From positions 1-7,885 of the forward strand of contig QNDO01000064.1 of the NCBI GenBank assembly GCA_003644895.1: a DNA stretch of 7,885 nt, written 5' to 3'. The notes beneath the pieces were generated by a model, which worked only from the letters and a program-made list of their open reading frames with translations, was not told where the DNA came from and searched no databases. This stretch comes from Candidatus Hydrothermota bacterium (GTDB lineage Bacteria; Hydrothermota; Hydrothermia; UBA1063). Positions 1 to 6,379 of this stretch are shown piece after piece. The translations under genes and the position numbers were made by a program. How positions within the stretch are numbered: position 1 is the first letter of the stretch; every line of letters begins with the position of its first letter.

Positions 1-408
1 CTTATAGAAGCTCTGAAGGAGGGAGTCATAGATGTCATAGCTACTGACCACGCACCACATGCAAGTTTTGAAAAAGAAGATGAATTTCTCGCTGCTCCAT
101 TCGGTATGATTTGGCTTGACTTCGCCTTCAGTGCGCTGTACACATTCCTTATCCAAAAAAACAAACTGGATCTCAAAACGGTAATTCAGTCTCTAACCAC
201 GGGACCGAGTAAGATTCTGGGACTTAATGATAGAGGTAGTCTGGAAAAGGGCAAAAGAGCAGATATTGTGATATTTGACCCAGAGAAAGATATAGAGATC
301 ACAAGGAATTTTTTAAAATCCAAGGCCAAAAACACCCCTTTATTCGGTAATAAATTGAAGGGGAAGGTGATTATAACTATCAAGGAGGGTGAGGTCTTTG
401 AATGGTAA
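1..408 (+). CDS. pyrC: Dihydroorotase, C-terminal part (5' end outside window)
   Basis: Frame 1 is open from the first base to a TAA at 406-408, giving about 135 residues of an enzyme usually near 420. Dihydroorotase closes carbamoyl-aspartate to dihydroorotate, the third step of de novo pyrimidine synthesis, in the cytoplasm. The segment ATDHAPH (nt 40-60) carries the conserved active-site Asp of the amidohydrolase barrel. It is followed by the APFG loop, the TTGPSKILGL helix, the KGKRADIVIFDP return to the small composite domain, and the pyrC-type ending (KNTPLFG, then LKGKV and a TI..GEV strand). That ending favours PyrC over allantoinase or hydantoinase. The loop after APFG, normally of the form GLE, reads WLD here, a local divergence. 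The last 11 bases overlap the next gene, whose ribosome binding site lies inside pyrC. Any internal ATG (for example nt 106) is only a methionine within the protein. Confidence 0.9.
   Translation, partial: LIEALKEGVIDVIATDHAPHASFEKEDEFLAAPFGMIWLDFAFSALYTFLIQKNKLDLKTVIQSLTTGPSKILGLNDRGSLEKGKRADIVIFDPEKDIEITRNFLKSKAKNTPLFGNKLKGKVIITIKEGEVFEW
382..389 (+). promoter_or_regulatory. Shine-Dalgarno for the TldD/PmbA-family gene
   Basis: AAGGAGGG lies inside the end of pyrC. The core AGGAGG (383-388) is 9 bases before the TTG at 398, an ideal distance. A possible GTG start at 389 would overlap this site itself, so the site decides for TTG at 398. Confidence 0.8.
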
Positions 409-1744
409 AGAATTAAAAGAGCTGGCAGATGAAGTAATAAGGGCCTCCCAGGGTAGCGACACAGAGGTAATAATAATCTCTGAAAAAACTGACCACGCCA
501 GATTTTCCAGGTCACAGATACATCAATATACAAATCTCGAAAAGACAGAGCTTTTTGTCAGGATAAGATTTGGTAAAAAGGCAGCGGTGGGAAGAACCAC
601 CAATATTACAAAAGAGGGGATACTCGAGGCTGTAAGGAATACTGAGAAGATCGCACTTTCCATAGAAGAAGATCCCTATCTCCCAAACTCTGAAGAGCCA
701 TGGAATAACCCGCTGGAGGAAAAGATAGATAAAAATATAATCGCCTTTTCACAGGAAGAAAAGGCTCATATGATCAATGACCTCAAAAAGGCTTTCCCTG
801 AACAGGAACTTTTTGGTTCCCTTATAACAGGTCTGACTAGTATTGTGGTAGCTAACTCCAGAGGATTATCCATAAGCTATAGCTTTACAGACCTTCATCT
901 TACCATAAACATTGTGGATGGAGACGAATCTTACTGGGAACAGATCTCAACAAATACCCTCGATGACCTCAATCTGGATGAGATAATATCTTCTCTGGAA
1001 GCTAAACTCCTTCTTGATGTCAAATATATGGATATCTCCCCGGGTAGGTATACGGTGATTCTGTCTCCACTTGCCCTTGAGGAAATTGTATCCTTTCTTG
1101 GTTATGCGGGCTTTTCGGCACGGGCTGAGGAGGAAGGTATATCCTTTCTCAAGGGAAAAGTTGACGAAAAAGTATTCTCTGAAAAACTTACAATAATAGA
1201 CGATCCTTTAAGAGAAGAGGGACTTCCAATGCCCTTTGATCTAGAGGGTGTGAAAAAGGGAAAGACCACACTGGTGGAGAAGGGAGTATTCCGGACCTTT
1301 GCATACGACAAAAAGACAGCCCTCAAGAAGAATACTAAATCTACGGGACACTGTGTTGGCATATTCCAGAGTTTCCCTTATACGGCCCACTTGGAGATTC
1401 TGCCAGGCTCATCCAAATTAAAGGATATTATTAAAAGAACAGAAGAAGGTATCTACGTTTCCAGATTTCATTATGTAAATCTGCTGGATCCCCGTGCATT
1501 CACTCTTACAGGGATGACGAGAGACGGAACATATCTTATAAAACATGGAAAAATTGTGGGAATGCTACCAAATCTCAGGTTCACACAGAACTTTGTGGAA
1601 GCTTTCAATAATATAGAGGATATATCCAGAGAAACAAGAAAATTGGGTGCTGTGCATTCTTATGAATCTAGGTTGCCTATGGAAGCTATTCTTCCCTATA
1701 TTAAAATAAAAGATTTTAATTTTACTGGAATATCCAGAGAATAA
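398..1744 (+). CDS. TldD/PmbA-family protein, TldE/PmbA-like (no HExxxH)
   Basis: About 448 residues, the usual size for the family. I chose the TTG at 398 because a full Shine-Dalgarno lies 9 bases upstream; it overlaps pyrC by 11 bases. TldD and TldE/PmbA form a cytoplasmic heteromeric protease that degrades unfolded peptides and, in enterobacteria, matures microcin B17 and the CcdA antitoxin. The N-terminal domain shows the family pattern (RSQIHQYTN, then ELFVRIRFGKKAAVGR). Where TldD has the zinc motif HEAVGH, this protein has FLGYAG (residues 233-238, nt 1094-1111), followed by the aligned FLKGKVDEKVFSEKLTIIDDP region. The fold is therefore kept but the metalloprotease site is absent, which points to a TldE/PmbA-type partner rather than the catalytic subunit. 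The C-terminal part has FTLTGMTRDGTYLIKHGKIV and a LRFTQNF segment common in TldD/PmbA relatives. No TldD partner is visible here; it may lie upstream or elsewhere. Its stop overlaps the next start (TAATG). Confidence 0.85.
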   Translation: MNGKELKELADEVIRASQGSDTEVIIISEKTDHARFSRSQIHQYTNLEKTELFVRIRFGKKAAVGRTTNITKEGILEAVRNTEKIALSIEEDPYLPNSEEPWNNPLEEKIDKNIIAFSQEEKAHMINDLKKAFPEQELFGSLITGLTSIVVANSRGLSISYSFTDLHLTINIVDGDESYWEQISTNTLDDLNLDEIISSLEAKLLLDVKYMDISPGRYTVILSPLALEEIVSFLGYAGFSARAEEEGISFLKGKVDEKVFSEKLTIIDDPLREEGLPMPFDLEGVKKGKTTLVEKGVFRTFAYDKKTALKKNTKSTGHCVGIFQSFPYTAHLEILPGSSKLKDIIKRTEEGIYVSRFHYVNLLDPRAFTLTGMTRDGTYLIKHGKIVGMLPNLRFTQNFVEAFNNIEDISRETRKLGAVHSYESRLPMEAILPYIKIKDFNFTGISRE

Positions 1745-2562
1745 TGGGGAAATTACTGCTTCTTTTACTCATTATGCAAGAAAGGACAACTTCTTCGGGG
1801 CTTTCGTTTCTGGAAGCCGATTTTTCTTTTTATGAGCTTATGGGCATTCAGAGCGGCTATACTTATCCTCATTTAAACTCCAAAAGGGAAGCTCAAGCTG
1901 GCATCACCCTCTACCCTTCATCAATAAAATATGGCTATCTCGGTTGGTCGTACTCAGAGGGACTCAGTGTTGCAGTGAGATATTTAAATTCTGGAGAGAT
2001 GGAGATGAGAGATGAAGGTGGAAACCTCCTGGGTACCTTTACTTACCAGCTGATTGACCCTATCCTCTCTTACACCCACCCTCTAAGCGAAAAACTCTTC
2101 CTTTACACTCTCCTTGGTGTTATGTACGAAGGTGCTGAAGAATATAAAAATTATGTCTTTCATATGGATGTAGGAGGGAAATATTTCCTATCCAGAAAAT
2201 CCTCCCTTATTTTTATCCTGAGAAATATGGGCTGGAACAGGAAAAAAATCAGTCTGCCTGTTTTTGTGGAGCTTTCAATATTCTATAATTTGGATATTAT
2301 CAATACCGTCTTTTCCCTAGAATACTGGAAAGGATACGGACCATTCTTTACCCTCTCCATGCACAGAGAACTTACACCTTCTCTTGGATTATATTACTCA
2401 TTTAACTCCAAAAGGGGAATATATGAAAATGAGGGGCTAGACCCAGTGGAAGCATCCTCTCTTGGTCTGAAAATTATGAAAGGAAAGATAACTCTTCTTT
2501 TTGCATATACTCCTGCAGAAGCGGGAGATATTTACAGCACAAATCTATCCATTGGGTTGTGA
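1744..2562 (+). CDS. PorV/PorQ-like outer-membrane beta-barrel protein
   Basis: 272 residues, starting at an ATG that shares one base with the previous stop; no good ribosome site is seen, so translation is probably coupled. The start is a short hydrophobic run (MGKLLLLLLIM) that may be a minimal signal peptide. The body is a series of alternating amphipathic strands rich in Tyr, Gly and Ser: YLGWSYSEGLSVAVRYLNSG, then GNLLGTFTYQLIDPILSYTH, LYTLLGVMYEG, a GGKYFLSRKSSLIFILRNMGW strand pair, and a final strand LLFAYTPAEAGDIYSTNLSI. The spacing and the phrase 'GNLLGTF' resemble PorV/PorQ-type proteins of diderm bacteria, which are FadL-like barrels. The usual N-terminal signature (GMGGAY..., then WNPAGL) is hardly recognisable: SGLSFL is followed by ELMGIQSGYT. 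The barrel assignment is fairly firm, the family assignment moderate, and the function unknown. Possible roles are transport, surface anchoring, or support for other outer-membrane proteins. Confidence 0.6.
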   Translation: MGKLLLLLLIMQERTTSSGLSFLEADFSFYELMGIQSGYTYPHLNSKREAQAGITLYPSSIKYGYLGWSYSEGLSVAVRYLNSGEMEMRDEGGNLLGTFTYQLIDPILSYTHPLSEKLFLYTLLGVMYEGAEEYKNYVFHMDVGGKYFLSRKSSLIFILRNMGWNRKKISLPVFVELSIFYNLDIINTVFSLEYWKGYGPFFTLSMHRELTPSLGLYYSFNSKRGIYENEGLDPVEASSLGLKIMKGKITLLFAYTPAEAGDIYSTNLSIGL

Positions 2563-2563
2563 T

Positions 2564-3013
2564 ATGAAGGTAATAATGGAAAATAGAAAGGCATATCATG
2601 ATTATGAAATTCTGGATACCTACGAGGCAGGAATTGTTTTAAAGGGAAGTGAGGTAAAATCCATAAAACAGGGAAGAGTATCCATTAAGGAGGCCTATGC
2701 AGAGGTAAGAAACGGAGAAATTTATATAGTGGGAATGCACGTGACACCCTATGATAAGGACAAGATCTCTCACCTTGATCCTGTAAGACCGAGAAAACTT
2801 CTTCTACACAAATATGAAATTAAAAGACTCATTGGTAAAACTCAGGAGAAGGGGTTGACTCTCATTCCACTAAAAATTTACCTAAAAAACAATCTGATAA
2901 AAGTCCTACTTGGTCTAGCCAGAGGAAAGAAGAAGTACGAAAAAAGAGAAGAGATAAAGAAAAGAATTCTCGAGAGGGAAATCAGAAGGGCTCTGAAGAA
3001 AGAAATAACATGA
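2564..3013 (+). CDS. smpB: SsrA-binding protein SmpB
   Basis: 149 residues, the usual SmpB size. SmpB binds the tRNA-like part of tmRNA and brings it to stalled ribosomes for trans-translation, which tags the incomplete protein for degradation. Family landmarks appear in order: NRKAYHDYEILDTYEAGIVL, KGSEVKSIKQGRVSIKEAYAEV, the PYDKDKISHLDPVRPRKLLLHKYEI core, LTLIPLKIYLKNN, LARGKKKYEKREEIKKRI, and a basic C-terminal tail that enters the empty decoding centre. I chose the ATG at 2564, one base after the previous stop, because the protein then begins MKVIMENRKA like its relatives. A second ATG at 2576 is possible. Starting earlier (2501) would add residues unlike the family. No ssrA gene is visible, and there is no intergenic space here to hold one. 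The stop overlaps the following start as ATGA. Confidence 0.96.
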   Translation: MKVIMENRKAYHDYEILDTYEAGIVLKGSEVKSIKQGRVSIKEAYAEVRNGEIYIVGMHVTPYDKDKISHLDPVRPRKLLLHKYEIKRLIGKTQEKGLTLIPLKIYLKNNLIKVLLGLARGKKKYEKREEIKKRILEREIRRALKKEIT

Positions 3014-4248
3014 AAAAAATCAAATTTAAAAGAGGCATACTCGAAAATGGGCTCAAGGTTCTTGTACATGAAGATCATACTAACCCGATTGTTGCCTTCA
3101 CCATATTTTATGAAGTGGGCTCAAGATATGAACATATAGGCATAACAGGGGTATCACACATTCTTGAACACATGATGTACAGAGGCACCAAAAGAATTGA
3201 GCCTGAAGCCTTTTCAAGAATCATTGGAAAACTTGGAGGCGAGGATAATGCGTTTACAACAAAGGATTTCACCGCCTTCTATAGTATTGTTCCAAGGGAT
3301 AAAATAGAAATCCCAATAGAACTGGAATCTGACAGGATGTACAATCTCATATTCCAGGGTTTTGAAGAGGAGCTCAAAGTGATAAAAGAGGAAAGGCTGT
3401 GGAGAACAGAGAATAATCCTTTTGGACTCCTGTGGGAAAAATTCTGGGCTACTGCCTTTGAAGTCCATCCTTACAGAAACCCTGTCATAGGATGGATGAC
3501 AGACTTGGAAAATATCACCTTAAAAGCTGTCAAAGAATTCTACCAGAGTTTTTACACCCCACGACATGCTATGGCAATATTTGCCGGAGATATAACTTTT
3601 GAGGAAGCTCTTAAACTCACTGAAAAATATTTCACCAAAGGAAACAAAAAAAGCTTAGAAGAACCCGTGATTCCAGAGGAGCCAGAGCAGATGGGTGAGA
3701 AAAGAGTTTATCTTGAGAAGGAAAATGGTAATCCTGTTATAGCAGTTGGCTATAAGATTCCCCAATTCAGTCATCCTGACAATCGAGTCCTTACCCTTCT
3801 TTCTGATGTGCTTGGAGACGGGAAAAGTTCAATTCTAATGAGAAAACTTGTATATGAGAGAGAAGTATTTTCAGGCATTACCGCTGAAAACTATGCCTTG
3901 AAGGATCCAGGCCTTTTTGTCATTTACGGTTCACCTGTAAATGACATGGATGTTGAAAAGGCGGAGCAGGAATTGGACAGAATTCTTAACGAATTAAAAG
4001 ATTTAATAACCGAAGAGGACGTACAGGTAGCAAAAAACAAGGCCCTCGCAGATTTCATCTTCGAGCAGGAGTCCGTGAAAAATGTGGGGTTTTCACTGGG
4101 AGAATTTGAAATACTCGACCGGGCGGAGTGTATCAACCTTCTCCCTGAAAAAATTATGAAGGTCCAGTTAGAGGATATAAAAAGGGCCATAGATCAATAC
4201 CTGGTGCGAAAAACTAGGAATGTGGCCATTTTGAAGGTGAAAAAATGA
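3010..4248 (+). CDS. M16B zinc peptidase, catalytic subunit
   Basis: 412 residues; the ATG at 3010 overlaps the smpB stop (ATGA). M16 proteins are clam-shell zinc peptidases related to the mitochondrial processing peptidase, pitrilysin and PqqF. The inverted zinc motif HILEH is at residues 50-54: H50 and H54 bind zinc and E53 is the catalytic base. A third ligand is expected in VIKEERLWRTENNP, most likely E128 (or E127). The typical half-domain order follows, with FYTPRHAMAIFAGD near 181-194 and a second domain from about 225. In that second domain the usual R/Y substrate-binding pair is missing: the aligned positions are V281 and S288 (LVYEREVFSG). It therefore probably needs the next gene product to form an active site, as in known bacterial M16B heterodimers. 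No signal peptide is seen, so a cytoplasmic location is likely. Its substrate is not evident. Confidence 0.92.
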   Translation: MKKIKFKRGILENGLKVLVHEDHTNPIVAFTIFYEVGSRYEHIGITGVSHILEHMMYRGTKRIEPEAFSRIIGKLGGEDNAFTTKDFTAFYSIVPRDKIEIPIELESDRMYNLIFQGFEEELKVIKEERLWRTENNPFGLLWEKFWATAFEVHPYRNPVIGWMTDLENITLKAVKEFYQSFYTPRHAMAIFAGDITFEEALKLTEKYFTKGNKKSLEEPVIPEEPEQMGEKRVYLEKENGNPVIAVGYKIPQFSHPDNRVLTLLSDVLGDGKSSILMRKLVYEREVFSGITAENYALKDPGLFVIYGSPVNDMDVEKAEQELDRILNELKDLITEEDVQVAKNKALADFIFEQESVKNVGFSLGEFEILDRAECINLLPEKIMKVQLEDIKRAIDQYLVRKTRNVAILKVKK

Positions 4249-5561
4249 AAAAGAAAATTTTTATTTTGGAAAATGGACTTAAACTCATTACCATTCAGAG
4301 GAAGAAACTTCCCATAACCTATATCAAACTGATTGTTCGAAGTGGGGCTATTAATGAACCTCTATCGAGAAAAGGAACGTCTTATCTAACTGCAAAACTG
4401 CTCAATGAAGGAACAAAGGAAAAGGATTCAACGGCCTTTGCAAGGGAAGTAGAAAAGTTGGGTGGAGACCTTACATCAAAATCAGGTTACAGCATAAGCA
4501 CCATAGAAGGGGATTCTTTAAGTGATAAGTTCGAAGCTTTAACCGGTCTGATTAAGGAACTCCTTACAGGAGCAGCATTCAGAGAAAAAGACCTATCTAG
4601 ATTGAAAAAGCAGATAAAAACAGGTTTTTTATTGAGGATGCAGGACCCAAATTATGTCTCCCTGTATTACTTCACCAAATTTATGTATAAAGATTATCCG
4701 CTCCTATCAACTCTTCCAGAAGGAACGCCGGAATCAGTTGAAAAAATAAAAAGAAATGAAATCATAAAATTTTTCAAAGATCATTATACCCCTACAAATT
4801 CTTTCATAGTGGTTGTATCTGACATTGAAGGAGATAGAATAGCAGAAATTATACACCGCGCACTCTCTGGATGGATAAAAGAGGCAATAGAGAAACCCAA
4901 ACTCGAGCAAATTCCCGATGTCACAGGTCCTACCCTTTACATTGTGGATATGGATGTAACACAGTCACATATAAAGATAGGAAGACACTCTATATCCAGA
5001 GCAAACCCTGATTATAACAGTCTCAGGGTGGCCAATTATATACTGGGAGGTTCAGATTTTTCTTCTAGATTGATGAGGAAAATAAGAATTGAGAAAGGAC
5101 TTGCCTATTCTGTATACTCCAGCATAACCCCCGGATATCCTACCGAACCGCAGCCTTTGAGGGGAAGCTTTTACATAAGCATGGAAACTTCTACTGAAAA
5201 TACAAGGAAGGCCTTTGATCTTCTGCTGAAAGAGGTGAAGAAATTTACCATTGAGGGACCCTCAAAAGAAGAACTGGAAGATGCAAAGAGTTACTACCAT
5301 GGCAATATACCACTGAGAAGTGAAACCTACGAACAGCTGGCAGTACTAGCAATGGATGAGGAATTATTTGGTCTACCTTGGAAACACTGGATAAAGGACG
5401 TTGAAGAGATTGAAAGGCTGGGTAGGACAAAGGTGCAGGAGACTGCATCTAAATACCTTAACCTTGAACACTATGTTGCGTTGATTGTTGGAAATGCGCA
5501 GAAATTATTGCCACAATTCAAAGACTTGCATCCTGAAGTTATAAAACCCCGATTTATATAG
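4245..5561 (+). CDS. M16B peptidase-like partner subunit (no zinc site, R/Y pair kept)
   Basis: 438 residues; the ATG at 4245 overlaps the previous stop (ATGA), with AGGTGA 4 bases upstream as ribosome site. It is a paralogue of the preceding protein: NGLKLITIQRKKLPI matches its start, and the FFKDHYTPTNSFIVVVSDI region matches the end of the first half. At the zinc motif it reads YLTAK (47-51) in place of HxxEH, so it cannot bind zinc in the normal way. In the second half it keeps the family R/Y pair, R281 and Y288, in SRLMRKIRIEKGLAYSVYS, which binds the substrate backbone in this family. The most likely role is the non-catalytic half of a heterodimer with the preceding gene product. No signal peptide is visible. 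The TAG at 5559-5561 touches the stop codon of the opposing gene. Confidence 0.9.
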   Translation: MKKKIFILENGLKLITIQRKKLPITYIKLIVRSGAINEPLSRKGTSYLTAKLLNEGTKEKDSTAFAREVEKLGGDLTSKSGYSISTIEGDSLSDKFEALTGLIKELLTGAAFREKDLSRLKKQIKTGFLLRMQDPNYVSLYYFTKFMYKDYPLLSTLPEGTPESVEKIKRNEIIKFFKDHYTPTNSFIVVVSDIEGDRIAEIIHRALSGWIKEAIEKPKLEQIPDVTGPTLYIVDMDVTQSHIKIGRHSISRANPDYNSLRVANYILGGSDFSSRLMRKIRIEKGLAYSVYSSITPGYPTEPQPLRGSFYISMETSTENTRKAFDLLLKEVKKFTIEGPSKEELEDAKSYYHGNIPLRSETYEQLAVLAMDEELFGLPWKHWIKDVEEIERLGRTKVQETASKYLNLEHYVALIVGNAQKLLPQFKDLHPEVIKPRFI

Positions 5562-6308
5562 TTATTTTTTCAGTTTTCTGAGCAATTCTTCAGCTTCTTT
5601 CAATAAAACATAGTCTTCCTTATACTGAGGTCTTAAATTAAGAGTTATTTCAAGTTCTCTAATAGCCTCTTCTTTCTTTCCCATTTTCTTGTAAAGCTTC
5701 GCCAGTTCCAGTCGGTACTGAATCCTATCGGGTTTGAGACTCACAGCTTTCTTTATATATTTCTCTGCATCCTCCAGGGTGCCTTCGGGCACTTCTCCGA
5801 ACAACATCTTTGCGAATTTTCTGAGAGCCCAATTCAGTGTGGCAGCTTCAAAGTTATAGGACCCCCATATGTAATTGGCCAGATGATTGTCGGGATTCAG
5901 TTTAAGGGCCTTGAGAACTGCATCTTTTATCTTCATTGCAAGCCTTACTTTACCCTTACCTCCCCTGAATAAAGCAAGGTTTCCATAAGATGCTGCAAGC
6001 CATGTCCAGCCCCAATCACCTTGAGGATTCACTTCTACTGCCTTTTCTGCATATGTGAGAGCATCTTCGTAAATTTTTTCCCTCTTCTCTTTTGGAACCA
6101 CATCTCCTATATTACATAAACATCTCGAGACTCTCCAAAGGAGTTCATAATTGGTGGAATCAACAGAAAGGCCTTCTTTGTAAACTTCAAGGGCTTTGTC
6201 ATATTCCATTGCCCAGAAAAGGCTATCGCCTCTCATAACATATTTTTCTATGGTTGATTCTGCAAAAAGAAATGCGGGTATGAGCAGAACCATCGCCACA
6301 CGCTTCAT
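5562..6308 (-). CDS. Exported TPR protein, RMD-family-like
   Basis: 248 residues from the ATG at 6308, chosen because AAGGAGGG (6313-6320) precedes it and the protein then begins with a signal peptide, MKRVAMVLLIPAFLFA, probably cut before Glu17. A TTG at 6329 in frame has no ribosome site. The mature part is tetratricopeptide helices: a repeat at about 24-57 (AMEYDKALEVYKEGLSVD), a second at about 76-110 (YAEKAVEVNPQGDWGWTWLA), one at about 125-155 (ALKLNPDNHLANYIWGSYNFEAA), a linker (KMLFGEVPEGTLEDA, 168-181), and repeats at 182-230. The linker and the order of repeats resemble bacterial proteins of the RMD (FAM82) family. TPR domains are scaffolds for protein contacts. The location should be periplasm or outer envelope, and the partner is unknown. 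It has its own promoter and lies opposite to both neighbours. Confidence 0.85.
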   Translation of the reverse strand: MKRVAMVLLIPAFLFAESTIEKYVMRGDSLFWAMEYDKALEVYKEGLSVDSTNYELLWRVSRCLCNIGDVVPKEKREKIYEDALTYAEKAVEVNPQGDWGWTWLAASYGNLALFRGGKGKVRLAMKIKDAVLKALKLNPDNHLANYIWGSYNFEAATLNWALRKFAKMLFGEVPEGTLEDAEKYIKKAVSLKPDRIQYRLELAKLYKKMGKKEEAIRELEITLNLRPQYKEDYVLLKEAEELLRKLKK

Positions 6309-6312
6309 AATT

Positions 6313-6320
6313 CCCTCCTT
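6313..6320 (-). promoter_or_regulatory. Shine-Dalgarno for the TPR gene
   Basis: On the minus strand this reads AAGGAGGG. The core AGGAGG (6314-6319) leaves 5 bases before the ATG at 6308. This sets the start at the signal-peptide methionine, not at the upstream in-frame TTG. Confidence 0.8.
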
Positions 6321-6328
6321 TTGCAACA

Positions 6329-6357
6329 ATTATAACTATTCTGATTTGAAAATACAA
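6329..6357 (-). promoter_or_regulatory. Sigma-70-type promoter for the TPR gene
   Basis: On the minus strand a -35 box TTGTAT (6352-6357, 4 of 6 consensus) and a perfect -10 box TATAAT (6329-6334) are separated by 17 bases. Transcription would begin near 6322, just upstream of the Shine-Dalgarno, giving a leader of about 14 bases. The -35 box lies within the spacer of the opposing promoter. Confidence 0.65.
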
Positions 6358-6374
6358 ACCCGCTTCTTTAAAAT
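6346..6374 (+). promoter_or_regulatory. Sigma-70-type promoter for the phosphate transporter gene
   Basis: TTGAAA (6346-6351, 5 of 6) and TAAAAT (6369-6374, 5 of 6) are separated by 17 bases. Transcription would be expected to begin around 6380-6382, which is the ATG of the transporter gene, so the mRNA may have no leader. No Shine-Dalgarno is seen before that ATG, in agreement with this reading. No Pho-box-like repeat is recognised. Confidence 0.6.
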
Positions 6375-6379
6375 TGAAT

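Noticed and set aside
389..397. GTG at 389 as the start of the TldD/PmbA-family gene
   Set aside because: It overlaps the only good Shine-Dalgarno (382-389). The TTG at 398 has the correct spacing.
186..533. Minus-strand reading frame opposite pyrC and the TldD/PmbA-family gene
   Set aside because: It crosses two well-supported plus-strand genes and its translation looks like a reverse-strand shadow.
2501..2563. N-terminal extension of SmpB from 2501
   Set aside because: It lies inside the preceding gene, has no ribosome site, and adds residues unlike SmpB. The family-like N-terminus begins at 2564.
2878..3078. Minus-strand Phe/Ser-rich frame opposite the smpB end
   Set aside because: It is the complement of the Lys/Arg-rich SmpB tail, and such shadows look hydrophobic by codon complementarity.
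5570..5581. Small hairpin TCAG-TTTT-CTGA as terminator
   Set aside because: The stem is only 4 base pairs. The T-run lies before it on the + strand and becomes an A-run after it on the - strand, so it is not an intrinsic terminator in either direction.
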